Shown here one piece after another: positions 7,780 to 16,684 of a stretch of DNA of 64,000 nucleotides. The DNA is taken from contig JAHDWJ010000006.1 in NCBI GenBank assembly GCA_023384415.1, positions 103,162 to 167,161 on the forward strand, written 5' to 3'. Each line of letters opens with the position of its first letter. Position 1 is the first letter of the stretch. The notes under the pieces are model-generated. The model was not told the DNA's origin and did no database searches. It worked only from the letters and a program-made list of their open reading frames with translations. Source of the stretch: Anaerolineae bacterium. GTDB lineage: Bacteria > Chloroflexota > Anaerolineae > Promineifilales > Promineifilaceae. The translations under genes were made by a program, and so were the position numbers.

Positions 7780-10365
7780 ATGCACAAATATAAGCACCAT
7801 AATTTGGCTGTGAAGGCGCGTGTTGATTTCCTGATCGGTCAAATGACCGTAGAAGAAAAAGTATCGCAAATGACTCACGACGCGGCCGCTGTAGAGCGGT
7901 TGGGCATCCCGGCTTACAATTGGTGGAATGAAGGGTTGCACGGCGTCGGCCGCGCCGGGGTGGCCACCGTATTTCCCCAGGCTATCGGGCTGGCGGCCAC
8001 CTGGAATCCTGAGCTAATGAGCCGGATCGCGGCCGCGACCGCCGATGAAGCGCGGGCCAAGCACCATGAAGCCCTCCGCCGGGGAATCCGAGACATTTAC
8101 ACCGGCCTCACCTTTTGGTCGCCCAACGTCAACATCTTTCGTGACCCACGTTGGGGTCGCGGCCAGGAAACGTATGGCGAAGACCCTTATCTAACCGCCT
8201 CTCTGGGTGTTCCCTTTGTCAAAGGACTCCAGGGGGATGACCCCCACTACCTGAAACTGGTCGCCACCCCCAAACATTACGCCGTCCACAGCGGCCCAGA
8301 ATCAGGTCGCCACTCTTTCAACGCCCAGGTCAGTGAACGAGACCTGCGGGAAACTTACCTGCCCCAGTTTGAGGCTTGTGTCAAAGAAGCCGATCCCTAC
8401 TCTATCATGGGGGCATATAACCGCACCAATGGCGAAGCGTGCTGCGCCAGCCATACCCTGCTCCAGAAAATCTTGCGTGACGAATGGGGGTTTGAGGGGT
8501 ATGTCGTTTCCGACTGTTGGGCGATCTATGATATTTACGCCAACCATAAGCTGGTGGAGACGGCTGAGGAAGCGGCCGCTCTGGCCGTTAAAAATGGCTG
8601 CGAACTCAACTGTGGCTGCACCTATACGGCCCTGCGGGGGGCTATCGCTCAGGGGCTTATTGCCGAAACTGTCATTGACACCGCCCTGGAACGACTCTTT
8701 ACCGCCCGCTTCTTGCTTGGTATGTTCGATCCACCGGAATCTGTGCCTTTTGCCCAAATTCCTTATGACGTTATCAACTGTGAATCCCATCAAGCTCTGG
8801 CCCTCCAGGCGGCCCGGGAATCAATTGTCCTGCTCAAAAATGAAAATAATTTGCTGCCCCTGAGCCAGGAGATTAGCTCCATTGCTATCATTGGCCCCAA
8901 CGCCAACAACTGGCACTCTCTTTTAGGCAATTACAATGGCACACCGGCCACAGCTTCAACCCTTCTGACCGGCATTCGCCAGAAAGTTTCGCCTGAGACC
9001 AAACTGTATTATGCCCAGGGCTGCGCTATCGCCCACGGCGTTCCCCCCCTGGAGGTGGTCCCAACTACCTGTTTGCACCCAGTTGATCTACAGGAAAAGA
9101 TGAATGGTTTAACGGCCACTTATTACGACAACCCTACCTTTGCGGGAAAACCGGTGTTTGAGCGTGTAGATGGTACGGTTGACGCCATCTGGAAAGATAC
9201 GACACCCTTGACCGGGCAGTGGGGAGACAGCTTCTCGGTGCGTTGGACTGGGTTCCTGGTGCCACCGCAGAGCGGAACTTATCGCCTGGCCGTCAACGGT
9301 TTCAGTGCCTATGATCTCTTGCTTGATGGCGAAACCATTGTCACCTACAGCGACATTCACCATCCGCGTATAAAAAGTAAAGATGTTGAATTAGAAGGCG
9401 GCCGCTTCTATAAACTCCAGTTGGACTATGTGAGCAAAGGGCTTGATCCCCAGGTGCAGCTTTTGTGGGCTTACCTTGAGACTGATTATCTGGCTGGGGC
9501 ATTGGAAGCGGCCGCAAAAGCTGAGGTCATTATTGTCGCCCTGGGCCTTTCACCAGACCTGGAGGGCGAAGAGATGCCGGTCAACGTCGAGGGGTTCTTC
9601 GGTGGCGACCGGACCGACATTGTTTTGCCTGCGCCGCAAGAAACGCTTCTCAAAGCGTTGTACGCTCTGGGTAAACCGATGATCCTGGTTCTATTAAATG
9701 GCAGCGCTTTAGCCATTAACTGGGCTGCCGAACATGTTCCTGCCATTCTCGAAGCGTGGTATCCGGGCCAGGCGGGAGGGGAGGCCCTGGCGGATGTCAT
9801 TTTTGGCGATTTTAACCCCGCCGGCCGCCTGCCCGTTACTTTCTACCACTCCGTTGATGATTTGCCCCCGTTTGCCGAATACAGCATGGCTAACCGCACC
9901 TATCGCTACTTTACCGGCAAGCCGCTTTATGCTTTTGGGCACGGCTTAAGTTATACAACCTTCACCTATGATAATATGCGCTTAGACCAGAAAGAGGTGG
10001 CGGCCGGCGGTAGGGTTCAGATCAGCGTTGACGTGACCAACAGCGGCCGCCGGGCCGGTGACGAAGTGGTACAGCTTTATACGCGGCAAACGGCTGCGCC
10101 GCCGCGGCCGCTCAAAGAGCTAAAAGGGTACAAACGCATCTGGTTGGCACCTGGGGAGTGTAAAACGGTTACCTTTACCCTATATGCCAACCAGCTTTCT
10201 GTTTATGATGAAGAGCATCTGGCCGTACTTCATCCAGATAAGGTAGAGGTATGGGTCGGCGGTTCGTCTGACATTCTGCCGCTGCAAGATACTTTTGATA
10301 TTATTGGCCCGACAACCGGGATCAAAAATGACAAAATATTTTTTAGCCAGGCTCTTGTCCATTAA
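7780..10365 (+). CDS. Glycoside hydrolase family 3 (beta-xylosidase/beta-glucosidase type) with PA14 insert
   Basis: Retaining exo-beta-glycosidase, 861 aa, that would hydrolyse oligosaccharides brought in by the adjacent importer. The TIM-barrel domain includes KHY (residues 165-167) and the nucleophile motif VVSDCW with Asp245. A PA14 carbohydrate-recognition domain is inserted at about 440-570 within the alpha/beta sandwich domain, and a fibronectin III-like domain ends the protein (about 730-850). No signal peptide, so it is probably cytoplasmic. The overall layout resembles bacterial GH3 xylosidases and plant-type beta-xylosidases, but the substrate cannot be fixed from sequence; beta-glucosidase is the main alternative. 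AGGAG about 10 bp before ATG 7780 supports the start. Confidence 0.92.
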   Translation: MHKYKHHNLAVKARVDFLIGQMTVEEKVSQMTHDAAAVERLGIPAYNWWNEGLHGVGRAGVATVFPQAIGLAATWNPELMSRIAAATADEARAKHHEALRRGIRDIYTGLTFWSPNVNIFRDPRWGRGQETYGEDPYLTASLGVPFVKGLQGDDPHYLKLVATPKHYAVHSGPESGRHSFNAQVSERDLRETYLPQFEACVKEADPYSIMGAYNRTNGEACCASHTLLQKILRDEWGFEGYVVSDCWAIYDIYANHKLVETAEEAAALAVKNGCELNCGCTYTALRGAIAQGLIAETVIDTALERLFTARFLLGMFDPPESVPFAQIPYDVINCESHQALALQAARESIVLLKNENNLLPLSQEISSIAIIGPNANNWHSLLGNYNGTPATASTLLTGIRQKVSPETKLYYAQGCAIAHGVPPLEVVPTTCLHPVDLQEKMNGLTATYYDNPTFAGKPVFERVDGTVDAIWKDTTPLTGQWGDSFSVRWTGFLVPPQSGTYRLAVNGFSAYDLLLDGETIVTYSDIHHPRIKSKDVELEGGRFYKLQLDYVSKGLDPQVQLLWAYLETDYLAGALEAAAKAEVIIVALGLSPDLEGEEMPVNVEGFFGGDRTDIVLPAPQETLLKALYALGKPMILVLLNGSALAINWAAEHVPAILEAWYPGQAGGEALADVIFGDFNPAGRLPVTFYHSVDDLPPFAEYSMANRTYRYFTGKPLYAFGHGLSYTTFTYDNMRLDQKEVAAGGRVQISVDVTNSGRRAGDEVVQLYTRQTAAPPRPLKELKGYKRIWLAPGECKTVTFTLYANQLSVYDEEHLAVLHPDKVEVWVGGSSDILPLQDTFDIIGPTTGIKNDKIFFSQALVH

Positions 10366-10524
10366 CGGCCATCGTTCTTTACGCTGCGGCCGCGGCCAGC
10401 AGCCCCATCACCACCCGCGCTAATTTGACCTAACCCTAGTTCCTGTTATAAGCCCGCCGAAGCACTAGCAATGAATCTGAAAATGAGGACATCATTTTGG
10501 GGCGTAATAGTTGGTTACCCTGCC

Positions 10525-13236
10525 TCAAACGGCGAACCAATGTTGAATGAGAGGGATTTGGAATCGGTAAGTGCCGTCCACCTGCTCGATCAATTCCCGT
10601 TGGAACAATGGGAGCAGCAGGGTGGTGGGGTCACTTTCTGACTGCCAGGTGGTGATTTGGGCTGGTGTGACCGCGGCCGCTTCCCCCTGACGAGCCAGCC
10701 AGCGTAAGAAAGCCAGCCCATCCCCACTTACCTGGTTTCTTTCAATATCGGCAAAAAAGAAGCTGCCATGTGTCAGAGCCAGAGGCGCGGCCGCGTTCAC
10801 ATCTTCCACCTGAGCTAACCGCCGATTTGCCGGGGGCTGCTCATTTTTTAGAGCCACAATTTCGGCACAGAGAAGCTGCACCAGGAACGGATGCCCTTTG
10901 GTCAGATAGAGAACCCGCCGGGCTGCGGCCGCGTCATAACGTAGGGCAAAATCCTGCACTGGCCGTTTAATTAACTGCAAACTCTCTTGCTCCTGCAAAC
11001 AGCCAATCCCCACCACCTGTACATTGATCAGATAGCTGGCCCATTCCTGAAACGCTTCCAAATGATGGGAGCCGGCCAACAAAAGTTTGAAACGGGGCCG
11101 ATGTTGAATCAGATGGCGAAACATCCCCATCACCATCTCCTCAGCAAAACGGCCTTGCTGCAACGCCGTGTGCAGGGCTTCAAACTCATCTAGAGCCAGA
11201 AGCAGCGTATGCTGGCCGGCCACCTTTTCCACTTCATCCAGCCACTCATCAAACCGGGTAAATGGGTCTACGGACAGATGCTCACGAGGGAGCGAGGGCA
11301 GGGTTAAGCCGCGCTGCCGTTGGGCCGAATCCCCCATCCCACGGGCGATGTTGTACAAAAAGCCGGTATGATCGACGGCGCGGGTGGCTGGTCCCTGCAA
11401 GTCTACAAACAAGGGGATGATAGTGCTGGGGAGCAGTCGCCCTAAATTGTTGAGTAGACTCGTTTTGCCCATCCGCCGCTGGCCGTACAGGAGTAGAGGG
11501 GGCCGCCGCCGGTCCAGCAAAAGCTGCTCAATCCGGGCACTGATGTCAGTGCGCCCCACAAAAATCTCCTGCTGATCAGTGAGGGGGACACCAATGACAT
11601 ACGGATTGTCAATTTCCTGGCGCAGTTCTGTTGTCCGCTTGAGGTGGGTGAGATAATCGGCGATATGCTGTCGCCATTGGGCTGTAATACTGCGAAACCG
11701 CTCCGCATACGGTTCGCTGCTGCGGGTGAGTTCGCGCATATACCCATCCAGCCGATCTTCGATGGCACTGAGGGCCAGCCGTTGGTTGTAGCTGCTCTCC
11801 TGGTGCAGAGCGACGGCCACATCCTGACTGAGACGGCTGAGGCTGCGTAAGAAGGCGGTGGCCGGACCAGCCAGTTCACCGGTGGCTAACTGATGGTGGG
11901 CCTGAGCGATAGCGGCCGCGTCCCCACATCGCTCCAGGCGGCGGGCCTCTAACTCCACAGCCACATCCTGAGCCGCCCATCGCTGCCGCCCCCCCAAGAG
12001 ATAATCCATCGCCTGCTGCCCTTCGGCGGGGTCACGTTCCCACACCAGCAGCAGATGTTCGTCCAGGTTGGCCAGAGGGAGCCGTTGGAGTTCATCCCAA
12101 AAGGCGGAATGCCAACGTAAATAATGGGGTGAACGCGGCCGCGACCGATCCATCTGCCACAACAAGCGGTGCCACATCGCCAGTACCGGGTACAAAACGA
12201 TGGGCCGCCACCAGGCCGCTGTTAATCCGAGTAGTAACCCCACCAGGGTCAGGAGTAAAACCGGCCAAAAGCGGCCGCTGCTGCTGGTAAAGAAAAAGAA
12301 GCCCGCCCCGCTGCCTAATGACCCAGCTAACGCCCCAGACCAGGGGCCAGCCAGCCGTTCGGCCAGGGCGTAGGGCAGGGCAAAAAGGGAAGCCGCCAGG
12401 GCGACCAGCAATAGCACCTGGCCGATGCCCAGGGGGGATAGCCGGCCAAGAATTCCCCCAACTCCCGCCAAAATAGCCAGGATCAGCCCGGCAAACAGCC
12501 CGCGCTTCCAATTTTGAGTACGCCAGCTTACGCCTAACCCGAACGGGATGCCGATGGTCAGGCTGATAAAGAGGGGACTGCTTAACCGGTTGGCAAGCCA
12601 GCCCGCTGCCAACCCCACTCCAGTGCCGATGATGACGCCGCTGGTCTGGCGTAAGAGGGAATAGGTGATGCTGCGGCCGCGTCCGGGCAGCTCTCCAGCA
12701 ACCCCAGTGGCTACAGCAAAAGACACCCCCCCCGCCACCCCCCCAGCCAGCCCCAACAGCATCCCCAAGGCATCATCAGTGGGCAGTCCTGGAGGAAGTA
12801 AAAATGGGGTGAGGATAAAGCTGCTGCCAATGCCGACAATGACGCCGACGGCCATACCAACGGCTACGCCGACGGCCACGCTTCCGGTGAGGCTGGAAGT
12901 GAAGGCCAATAGGATCGCGGCCGCGACTCCCACAGCCACCCCAAACAATAAGTTTTGTCCTGTCTGATTAAATAGGGATAGGCTGACAGCCACTAAAAAG
13001 GCAATCAGGAGCGGCCAGGTAAGCCAGGTAAGTAGAAGCAGCCGCCACAACGCCCGGTTGCCCCAATACCGCCGTTCTAAATGTAGGAGTGAAAAATCGG
13101 CTGGCAGATCTGAGGCGATCTGGTGCAAATAGTTGCGCCAGGCGGAAGGGTGGAAAAAAAGCCAGAACAAAATTTGCAAACTGCCAAAGAGCAAATTCTG
13201 TTTAAGCGGTGGGGCATTGGTGTAGTTGCCGATCAT
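10525..13236 (-). CDS. Polytopic membrane protein with C-terminal STAND/AAA-type NTPase
   Basis: Unrecognised as a named protein; 903 aa. Residues about 60-370 hold many hydrophobic segments with Gly-rich GVAVGVAAA / VGMAVGVIVGIG repeats, suggesting a glycine-zipper-packed membrane domain. A soluble helical stretch follows, then an NTPase at about 555-800: FVGRTDISARIEQLL, Walker A GQRRMGKTSLL (about 585), Walker B LLLALDEFE (about 680), a sensor-like LLLAGSHH and the segment GHPFLVQLLC. A winged-helix-like region (LIEQVDGTYRFQIPLIQHWF) closes the protein, as in archaeal-type ATPase_2/nSTAND proteins. It lies 34 bp downstream of a SARP-AAA gene whose NTPase is visibly related, so the two are likely co-transcribed and functionally linked. 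Confidence 0.75.
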   Translation of the reverse strand: MIGNYTNAPPLKQNLLFGSLQILFWLFFHPSAWRNYLHQIASDLPADFSLLHLERRYWGNRALWRLLLLTWLTWPLLIAFLVAVSLSLFNQTGQNLLFGVAVGVAAAILLAFTSSLTGSVAVGVAVGMAVGVIVGIGSSFILTPFLLPPGLPTDDALGMLLGLAGGVAGGVSFAVATGVAGELPGRGRSITYSLLRQTSGVIIGTGVGLAAGWLANRLSSPLFISLTIGIPFGLGVSWRTQNWKRGLFAGLILAILAGVGGILGRLSPLGIGQVLLLVALAASLFALPYALAERLAGPWSGALAGSLGSGAGFFFFTSSSGRFWPVLLLTLVGLLLGLTAAWWRPIVLYPVLAMWHRLLWQMDRSRPRSPHYLRWHSAFWDELQRLPLANLDEHLLLVWERDPAEGQQAMDYLLGGRQRWAAQDVAVELEARRLERCGDAAAIAQAHHQLATGELAGPATAFLRSLSRLSQDVAVALHQESSYNQRLALSAIEDRLDGYMRELTRSSEPYAERFRSITAQWRQHIADYLTHLKRTTELRQEIDNPYVIGVPLTDQQEIFVGRTDISARIEQLLLDRRRPPLLLYGQRRMGKTSLLNNLGRLLPSTIIPLFVDLQGPATRAVDHTGFLYNIARGMGDSAQRQRGLTLPSLPREHLSVDPFTRFDEWLDEVEKVAGQHTLLLALDEFEALHTALQQGRFAEEMVMGMFRHLIQHRPRFKLLLAGSHHLEAFQEWASYLINVQVVGIGCLQEQESLQLIKRPVQDFALRYDAAAARRVLYLTKGHPFLVQLLCAEIVALKNEQPPANRRLAQVEDVNAAAPLALTHGSFFFADIERNQVSGDGLAFLRWLARQGEAAAVTPAQITTWQSESDPTTLLLPLFQRELIEQVDGTYRFQIPLIQHWFAV

Positions 13237-13270
13237 AAAGCTCTAAACCAGAAGGTAAAAATCGGCCCCT

Positions 13271-14884
13271 CTATGCCAATAAATACCGATAGGGTCGCAT
13301 CTGGCGTAACGCTTCTTCACGCCAGGCAGGTGTATTATCGCCCTCTTCATAGGCTAACAAACTTTCGCGGCACAGGAGCTGTAACAGGATGGGCCAGCGG
13401 CCGCTTTGTTCCATAATCCAGGCTACATCTTCATCACTGAATGGGTGGGGGGAGCTGTGGATGAGGGCGTAGGCTTCGTTTTCAGCTAGAGGGCCAAGGT
13501 GGGCGGTGTAGCCAAAGATGTTGAAGAAGGGAGACCCAAGCCCGTGCGCGGCCGCGACTTCCCCCGGCTGCTGGTCTGAGGCCAAAATAAAAGCCATCCG
13601 TCCCCCCACATGGTTGGTTGCCAGAGAGCGTAAACTTTCCCAAAACTCCTCATCCAGCTCAGCATACCGCCCCAGGGCTACCCCGATTTCATCCAATAAG
13701 ATGACAGTTCGTGTAGCCATGTTGTCAGCTACCAGATTCATAAACTGTTCCAGGTCAATCGTCTCTGGGGCAGGCAGATTCATCTGGGTTAGCAAGTGGC
13801 GCAGAAATCCTTCACGTGTGCCCAGGCGGGGGTCCTGAAAATCAGCAAAAACCCAGGTGTACGGTTCACCTGGTGCCCAATCGTATCGCTGAGCCATTAT
13901 TGGGGTGGTTGGGATAGCCGATAAAAAGTGTAAAAGAGAGGTTTTACCACTACGCCGGGGGCCGATGAGGGCGGCATTTTGTAAGGGCAGCCTCTTGAGT
14001 AAGTTAAGAATCCGTTTGATTTCCCGCTCCCGGCCAAAAAAATGGGCCGGATGGCTGATAGGGGGACCAACGATGAAAGTAGAAATCTCATTAACGCTGG
14101 TCTGAACCGGAGCGGCAATGTTCGGCATTTGGGGAAGGGGGGCGGTTTGAGAGTGGGCGGGGAGTAACAGCCCCTCCCGAATCTGGCTCACCAGGTCAAA
14201 GGTTGATGGGGAGGGGGGTATTCCTAGTTCGCGCTGCAAAATGTGGCGGCACCGTTCGAATTGAGCCAGGGCAGCCGTACGTTGACCGTTCAAAGCCAGG
14301 GCACGGATGATCTCCTGGTGGGCTTCTTCATGCCAGGGCTGATGCTGGAGCAGTTGGTTGAGATCATGGATAGCGGCCGCGTACTCTCCGCGTCCCATAT
14401 TCATTTGCCCCAGGCGGAACCATCCCTCGACAAGTAGTTCGTGCAGCCGGTTGCGCTGTTGACTTACCCAATCCTCAAAATGGGGGGAATCCCGTATATA
14501 CAACTCTTGTAAAAAATCTCCCTGATATAAAGCAATGGCCCGGCGCACGGCCGTTTCATCTGTAGTGTGATGTACCTCTTGTTCAAATTGCTGTATATCA
14601 AGCCAATAAGGAGCGGCAAAGTTAAAAGCCAGGGACTCATGGGTGATGGTGAGATGGGGTTCCAGGTGGCGGCGTAATTTAGTCAGGGCCACGCGCAAAT
14701 TGTTACGGGCATCATTTTCGCGCAGTTCCCCCCAGAAAAGGCCAGCCAGGGTCGTGCGGGCATGGGGCTGCCCGGTGACAGCCAGGTAACAAAGTAGGGC
14801 TAATGGTTTGCCGGTGAGATGATGTAGGGGCGCGGCCGCATCTAATTTGATTTGTGGCCGGCCAAGCAGGTGTAGCTGAAGCAT
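13271..14884 (-). CDS. SARP/BTAD transcriptional regulator fused to AAA/STAND NTPase
   Basis: Likely transcription factor, 537 aa. Residues 1-90 form an OmpR-like winged helix (LHLLGRPQIKLD... ARNNLRVALTKLRRHL), about 95-240 the BTAD helical repeat domain (FLQELYIRDSPHFEDWVSQQR... ERCRHILQRELGIPPSPST), and about 285-520 an NTPase with FFGREREIKRILNLL, Walker A GPRRSGKTSLL (about 311) and Walker B VILLDEIG (about 395). It lacks the LuxR or TPR tail of many larger relatives. No clear ribosome-binding site precedes the ATG. The downstream membrane NTPase shares the GxRRxGKTSLL loop and the PxLxQLLC segment, suggesting that the pair evolved from one NTPase family. Confidence 0.82.
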   Translation of the reverse strand: MLQLHLLGRPQIKLDAAAPLHHLTGKPLALLCYLAVTGQPHARTTLAGLFWGELRENDARNNLRVALTKLRRHLEPHLTITHESLAFNFAAPYWLDIQQFEQEVHHTTDETAVRRAIALYQGDFLQELYIRDSPHFEDWVSQQRNRLHELLVEGWFRLGQMNMGRGEYAAAIHDLNQLLQHQPWHEEAHQEIIRALALNGQRTAALAQFERCRHILQRELGIPPSPSTFDLVSQIREGLLLPAHSQTAPLPQMPNIAAPVQTSVNEISTFIVGPPISHPAHFFGREREIKRILNLLKRLPLQNAALIGPRRSGKTSLLHFLSAIPTTPIMAQRYDWAPGEPYTWVFADFQDPRLGTREGFLRHLLTQMNLPAPETIDLEQFMNLVADNMATRTVILLDEIGVALGRYAELDEEFWESLRSLATNHVGGRMAFILASDQQPGEVAAAHGLGSPFFNIFGYTAHLGPLAENEAYALIHSSPHPFSDEDVAWIMEQSGRWPILLQLLCRESLLAYEEGDNTPAWREEALRQMRPYRYLLA

Positions 14885-15110
14885 AAATTATTCAACCCAT
14901 CTGTAGTAATTCATCAAGCAATCATAACCTGATTTATTGTAATACCAAAGGCTGTTGGGACAGTTGTCTACTTTTTATACGTCTGACATCCTCCTTGTGG
15001 GCCGAGAAAATTGTGGACGAACGAGGATGTGGGATCAAGTGGCTTCAGGAAACAAACAAGCTGTTCCTGAGCCGTTCGGATTTGCCAGTTTGTGGGCCGG
15101 GGTAGCAACA
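14885..15110. other. Intergenic region upstream of the SARP gene
   Basis: AT-rich 226-bp spacer that should contain the SARP operon promoter on the minus strand. I see no strong -35/-10 pair, operator or riboswitch fold. A plus-strand reading frame crossing it (14955-15164) has no recognisable domain and runs into the terminator, so I do not call it. Confidence 0.4.
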
Positions 15111-15158
15111 AAAAAGCAGAGAAAACATGGAGTTTCCTCTATGTTTTCTCTGCTTTTT
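15111..15158 (-). terminator. Strong intrinsic terminator of the Ala-rich triple-repeat gene
   Basis: A perfect 18-bp stem (AAAAAGCAGAGAAAACAT 15111-15128 with its complement 15141-15158) encloses a 12-nt loop. T-runs appear on either strand, so it can act bidirectionally, but it lies 22 bp after the stop codon of the minus-strand gene ending at 15180. Confidence 0.88.
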
Positions 15159-15179
15159 TCATGACACAATGTCGGCGGT

Positions 15180-16223
15180 TTATTTTACGGTTGTGGGGTC
15201 AATACCGGCCGCTTTGAGGGCTTTATTGTAAGCTGACATCCGTTTAGAGTTTTCGATGCGGGCTTTGCGAAGTTCATCTGGGGACATCCCCTCGGTGATT
15301 TCGATGAGGTCAGGTTTGGGTACATCTGAGACGGGGGCGGCCGCAGCGGGGGCAACTGGAGTGGGTGCGGCCGCAGCTATTTCCCCTTCTGGTTGGGCCA
15401 CAGCAGCGGTGGCCCCGGATGCTTTTAACTCTTTGGCCGCGGCCGCCTTGGCTTTAGAATTGGCAATGGTCGCTTTGCGCCGCTCTTCGGGGGACATATC
15501 AGGGGTGATGGGGATTTCCTGGTAATGGACACCGGCGATGGGGGTTGCGCCTGTGCCACCCGTGGTTGGGGCGGCGGCCGCAGAGGCGGTTGGGGCCGTA
15601 ACCCCACTTTCCACCGCCGCCGCTTCTGGTGCGGCCGCGCCAGTCCCCGCACTCTTAGCTGCCTTCATTGCGGCCGCTTTGGCTTTAGAATTAGCAATCG
15701 TTGCTTTTCGTCTTTCCTCGGGGGCCATGCTGTCCGTGATTTCGATAAAAGGGTAATCAATTCCAGGGCGTAATTCGGTGGGGCCGGCTGGTTGAGCCGC
15801 CGGGCGGGCCTGGGCCGGCGCACCGGCGGGGGCTGGTTTGGGCGAACGGTATTGCAGCCCGCCCCAGGTATGGAACAGGGCGATTTTAGCGGCCGTAATC
15901 GGGTCTCTTTCTACACCATCAGAGGCGGCTTGCAGCTTTTCTCCCGCTGCTTTGGGACGAATGCCCATGTTGGCGCCACGAGGCAGTTGGGCAGCCTGTT
16001 GGGCCGCTAGCAATTGGGCCTGGGCAAGCTGGGTTTCGGGATCTGCCTGAACCATAATCTTATGCCCGGCAGTGGTTCGTTGGTTGTAGCCGGTTTTTTC
16101 TTTTTCCAACACTACCTGATTGGCGGTGACAATATTGCTCAGGTTGACAAAAAGAAGAGCAAGAATGACCCCCACAACGATAGTGAGTAAAACAACAAGG
16201 CTGGCAACAAGTACAATATTCAT
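15180..16223 (-). CDS. Membrane-anchored Ala-rich protein with three copies of an RRKATIANSKAKAAA motif
   Basis: Function unknown; 347 aa. I chose ATG 16223 because GAGGAAA precedes it at good distance. An N-terminal membrane segment (IVLVASLVVLLTIVVGVILALLF) is followed by a soluble region and then three motif copies at about residues 156-190, 233-268 and 304-342, each reading roughly I-E-I-T-x-x-M-S/A-P-E/D-E-R/L-R-K-A-x-I-x-N-S-K, with a basic Ala-rich helix after it. Copies are separated by low-complexity Ala/Pro/Thr linkers. Six GCGGCCGC palindromes fall inside the gene, largely as Ala-Ala-Ala codons. The repeated charged module looks like a short binding peptide displayed in series; its partner is not evident. 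Confidence 0.72.
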   Translation of the reverse strand: MNIVLVASLVVLLTIVVGVILALLFVNLSNIVTANQVVLEKEKTGYNQRTTAGHKIMVQADPETQLAQAQLLAAQQAAQLPRGANMGIRPKAAGEKLQAASDGVERDPITAAKIALFHTWGGLQYRSPKPAPAGAPAQARPAAQPAGPTELRPGIDYPFIEITDSMAPEERRKATIANSKAKAAAMKAAKSAGTGAAAPEAAAVESGVTAPTASAAAAPTTGGTGATPIAGVHYQEIPITPDMSPEERRKATIANSKAKAAAAKELKASGATAAVAQPEGEIAAAAPTPVAPAAAAPVSDVPKPDLIEITEGMSPDELRKARIENSKRMSAYNKALKAAGIDPTTVK

Positions 16224-16292
16224 GGACGTTTCCTCGAATAAATGGTTGAACAAGTGATGATTATACTTAGAGTGGTATTCTCAAGCAATTTA

Positions 16293-16428
16293 TGGGCAAA
16301 GGGGCAAGGTGGCAAAGGGGCAAGGTGGCAAGGTGGCATAGGGGCAAGGTGGCAAAGGGGCAAGGTGGCAAGGTGGCATAGGGGCAAGGTGGCAAAGGGG
16401 CAAGGTGGCAAAGGGGCAAGGTGGCAAA
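16293..16428. repeat. 40-bp tandem repeat of GGCAAGGT words
   Basis: Bases 16301-16340 and 16341-16380 are identical 40-bp units, and a third copy starts at 16381 and matches for about 31 bp before diverging. Each unit is built from shorter words (GGGGCAAGGT, GGCAAAG, GGCATA). The array lies between the Ala-rich gene and tRNA-Leu and is not translated in any credible gene. Confidence 0.9.
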
Positions 16429-16474
16429 ATAAAATCGTTACCTGCAACTCTGCAACTCTGCCACCTCTCCTAAC

Positions 16475-16504
16475 AAAAACAGCCCAGGCAATTTGCCTGA
16501 GCTG
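16475..16504 (-). terminator. Terminator of tRNA-Leu(CAG)
   Basis: On the minus strand a 12-bp near-perfect stem (16493-16504 with 16480-16491; one G-T wobble) is followed by TTTTT (complement of 16475-16479). It sits 17 bp downstream of the tRNA 3' end. Confidence 0.7.
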
Positions 16505-16520
16505 TCATATGGTTTTTGAG

Positions 16521-16604
<84 letters not shown>

Positions 16605-16684
16605 TGAACAGGGGGCATTTTATCAGTTTGGCCTGAAAAGTCAAACGGCTGAAACTGGCACCACTGTGTATTATGTCAACTTTC

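Noticed and set aside
10366..10524. Terminator between the convergent GH3 and NTPase genes
   Set aside because: I looked for a stem with a T-run and found only an octamer palindrome near 10385 and weak pairing.
12665..12967. Plus-strand frame encoding a Pro/Ala/Thr-rich peptide
   Set aside because: It is the antisense shadow of the Gly/Ala/Val-rich membrane domain of the minus-strand NTPase protein.
14955..15164. 69-codon plus-strand frame upstream of the SARP gene
   Set aside because: No domain, no ribosome-binding site, and it runs through the hairpin of a clear terminator.
16293..16428. Direct repeats resembling a CRISPR array
   Set aside because: Units abut with no unique spacers and are made of shorter internal words; it is a tandem repeat, and no cas gene is present.
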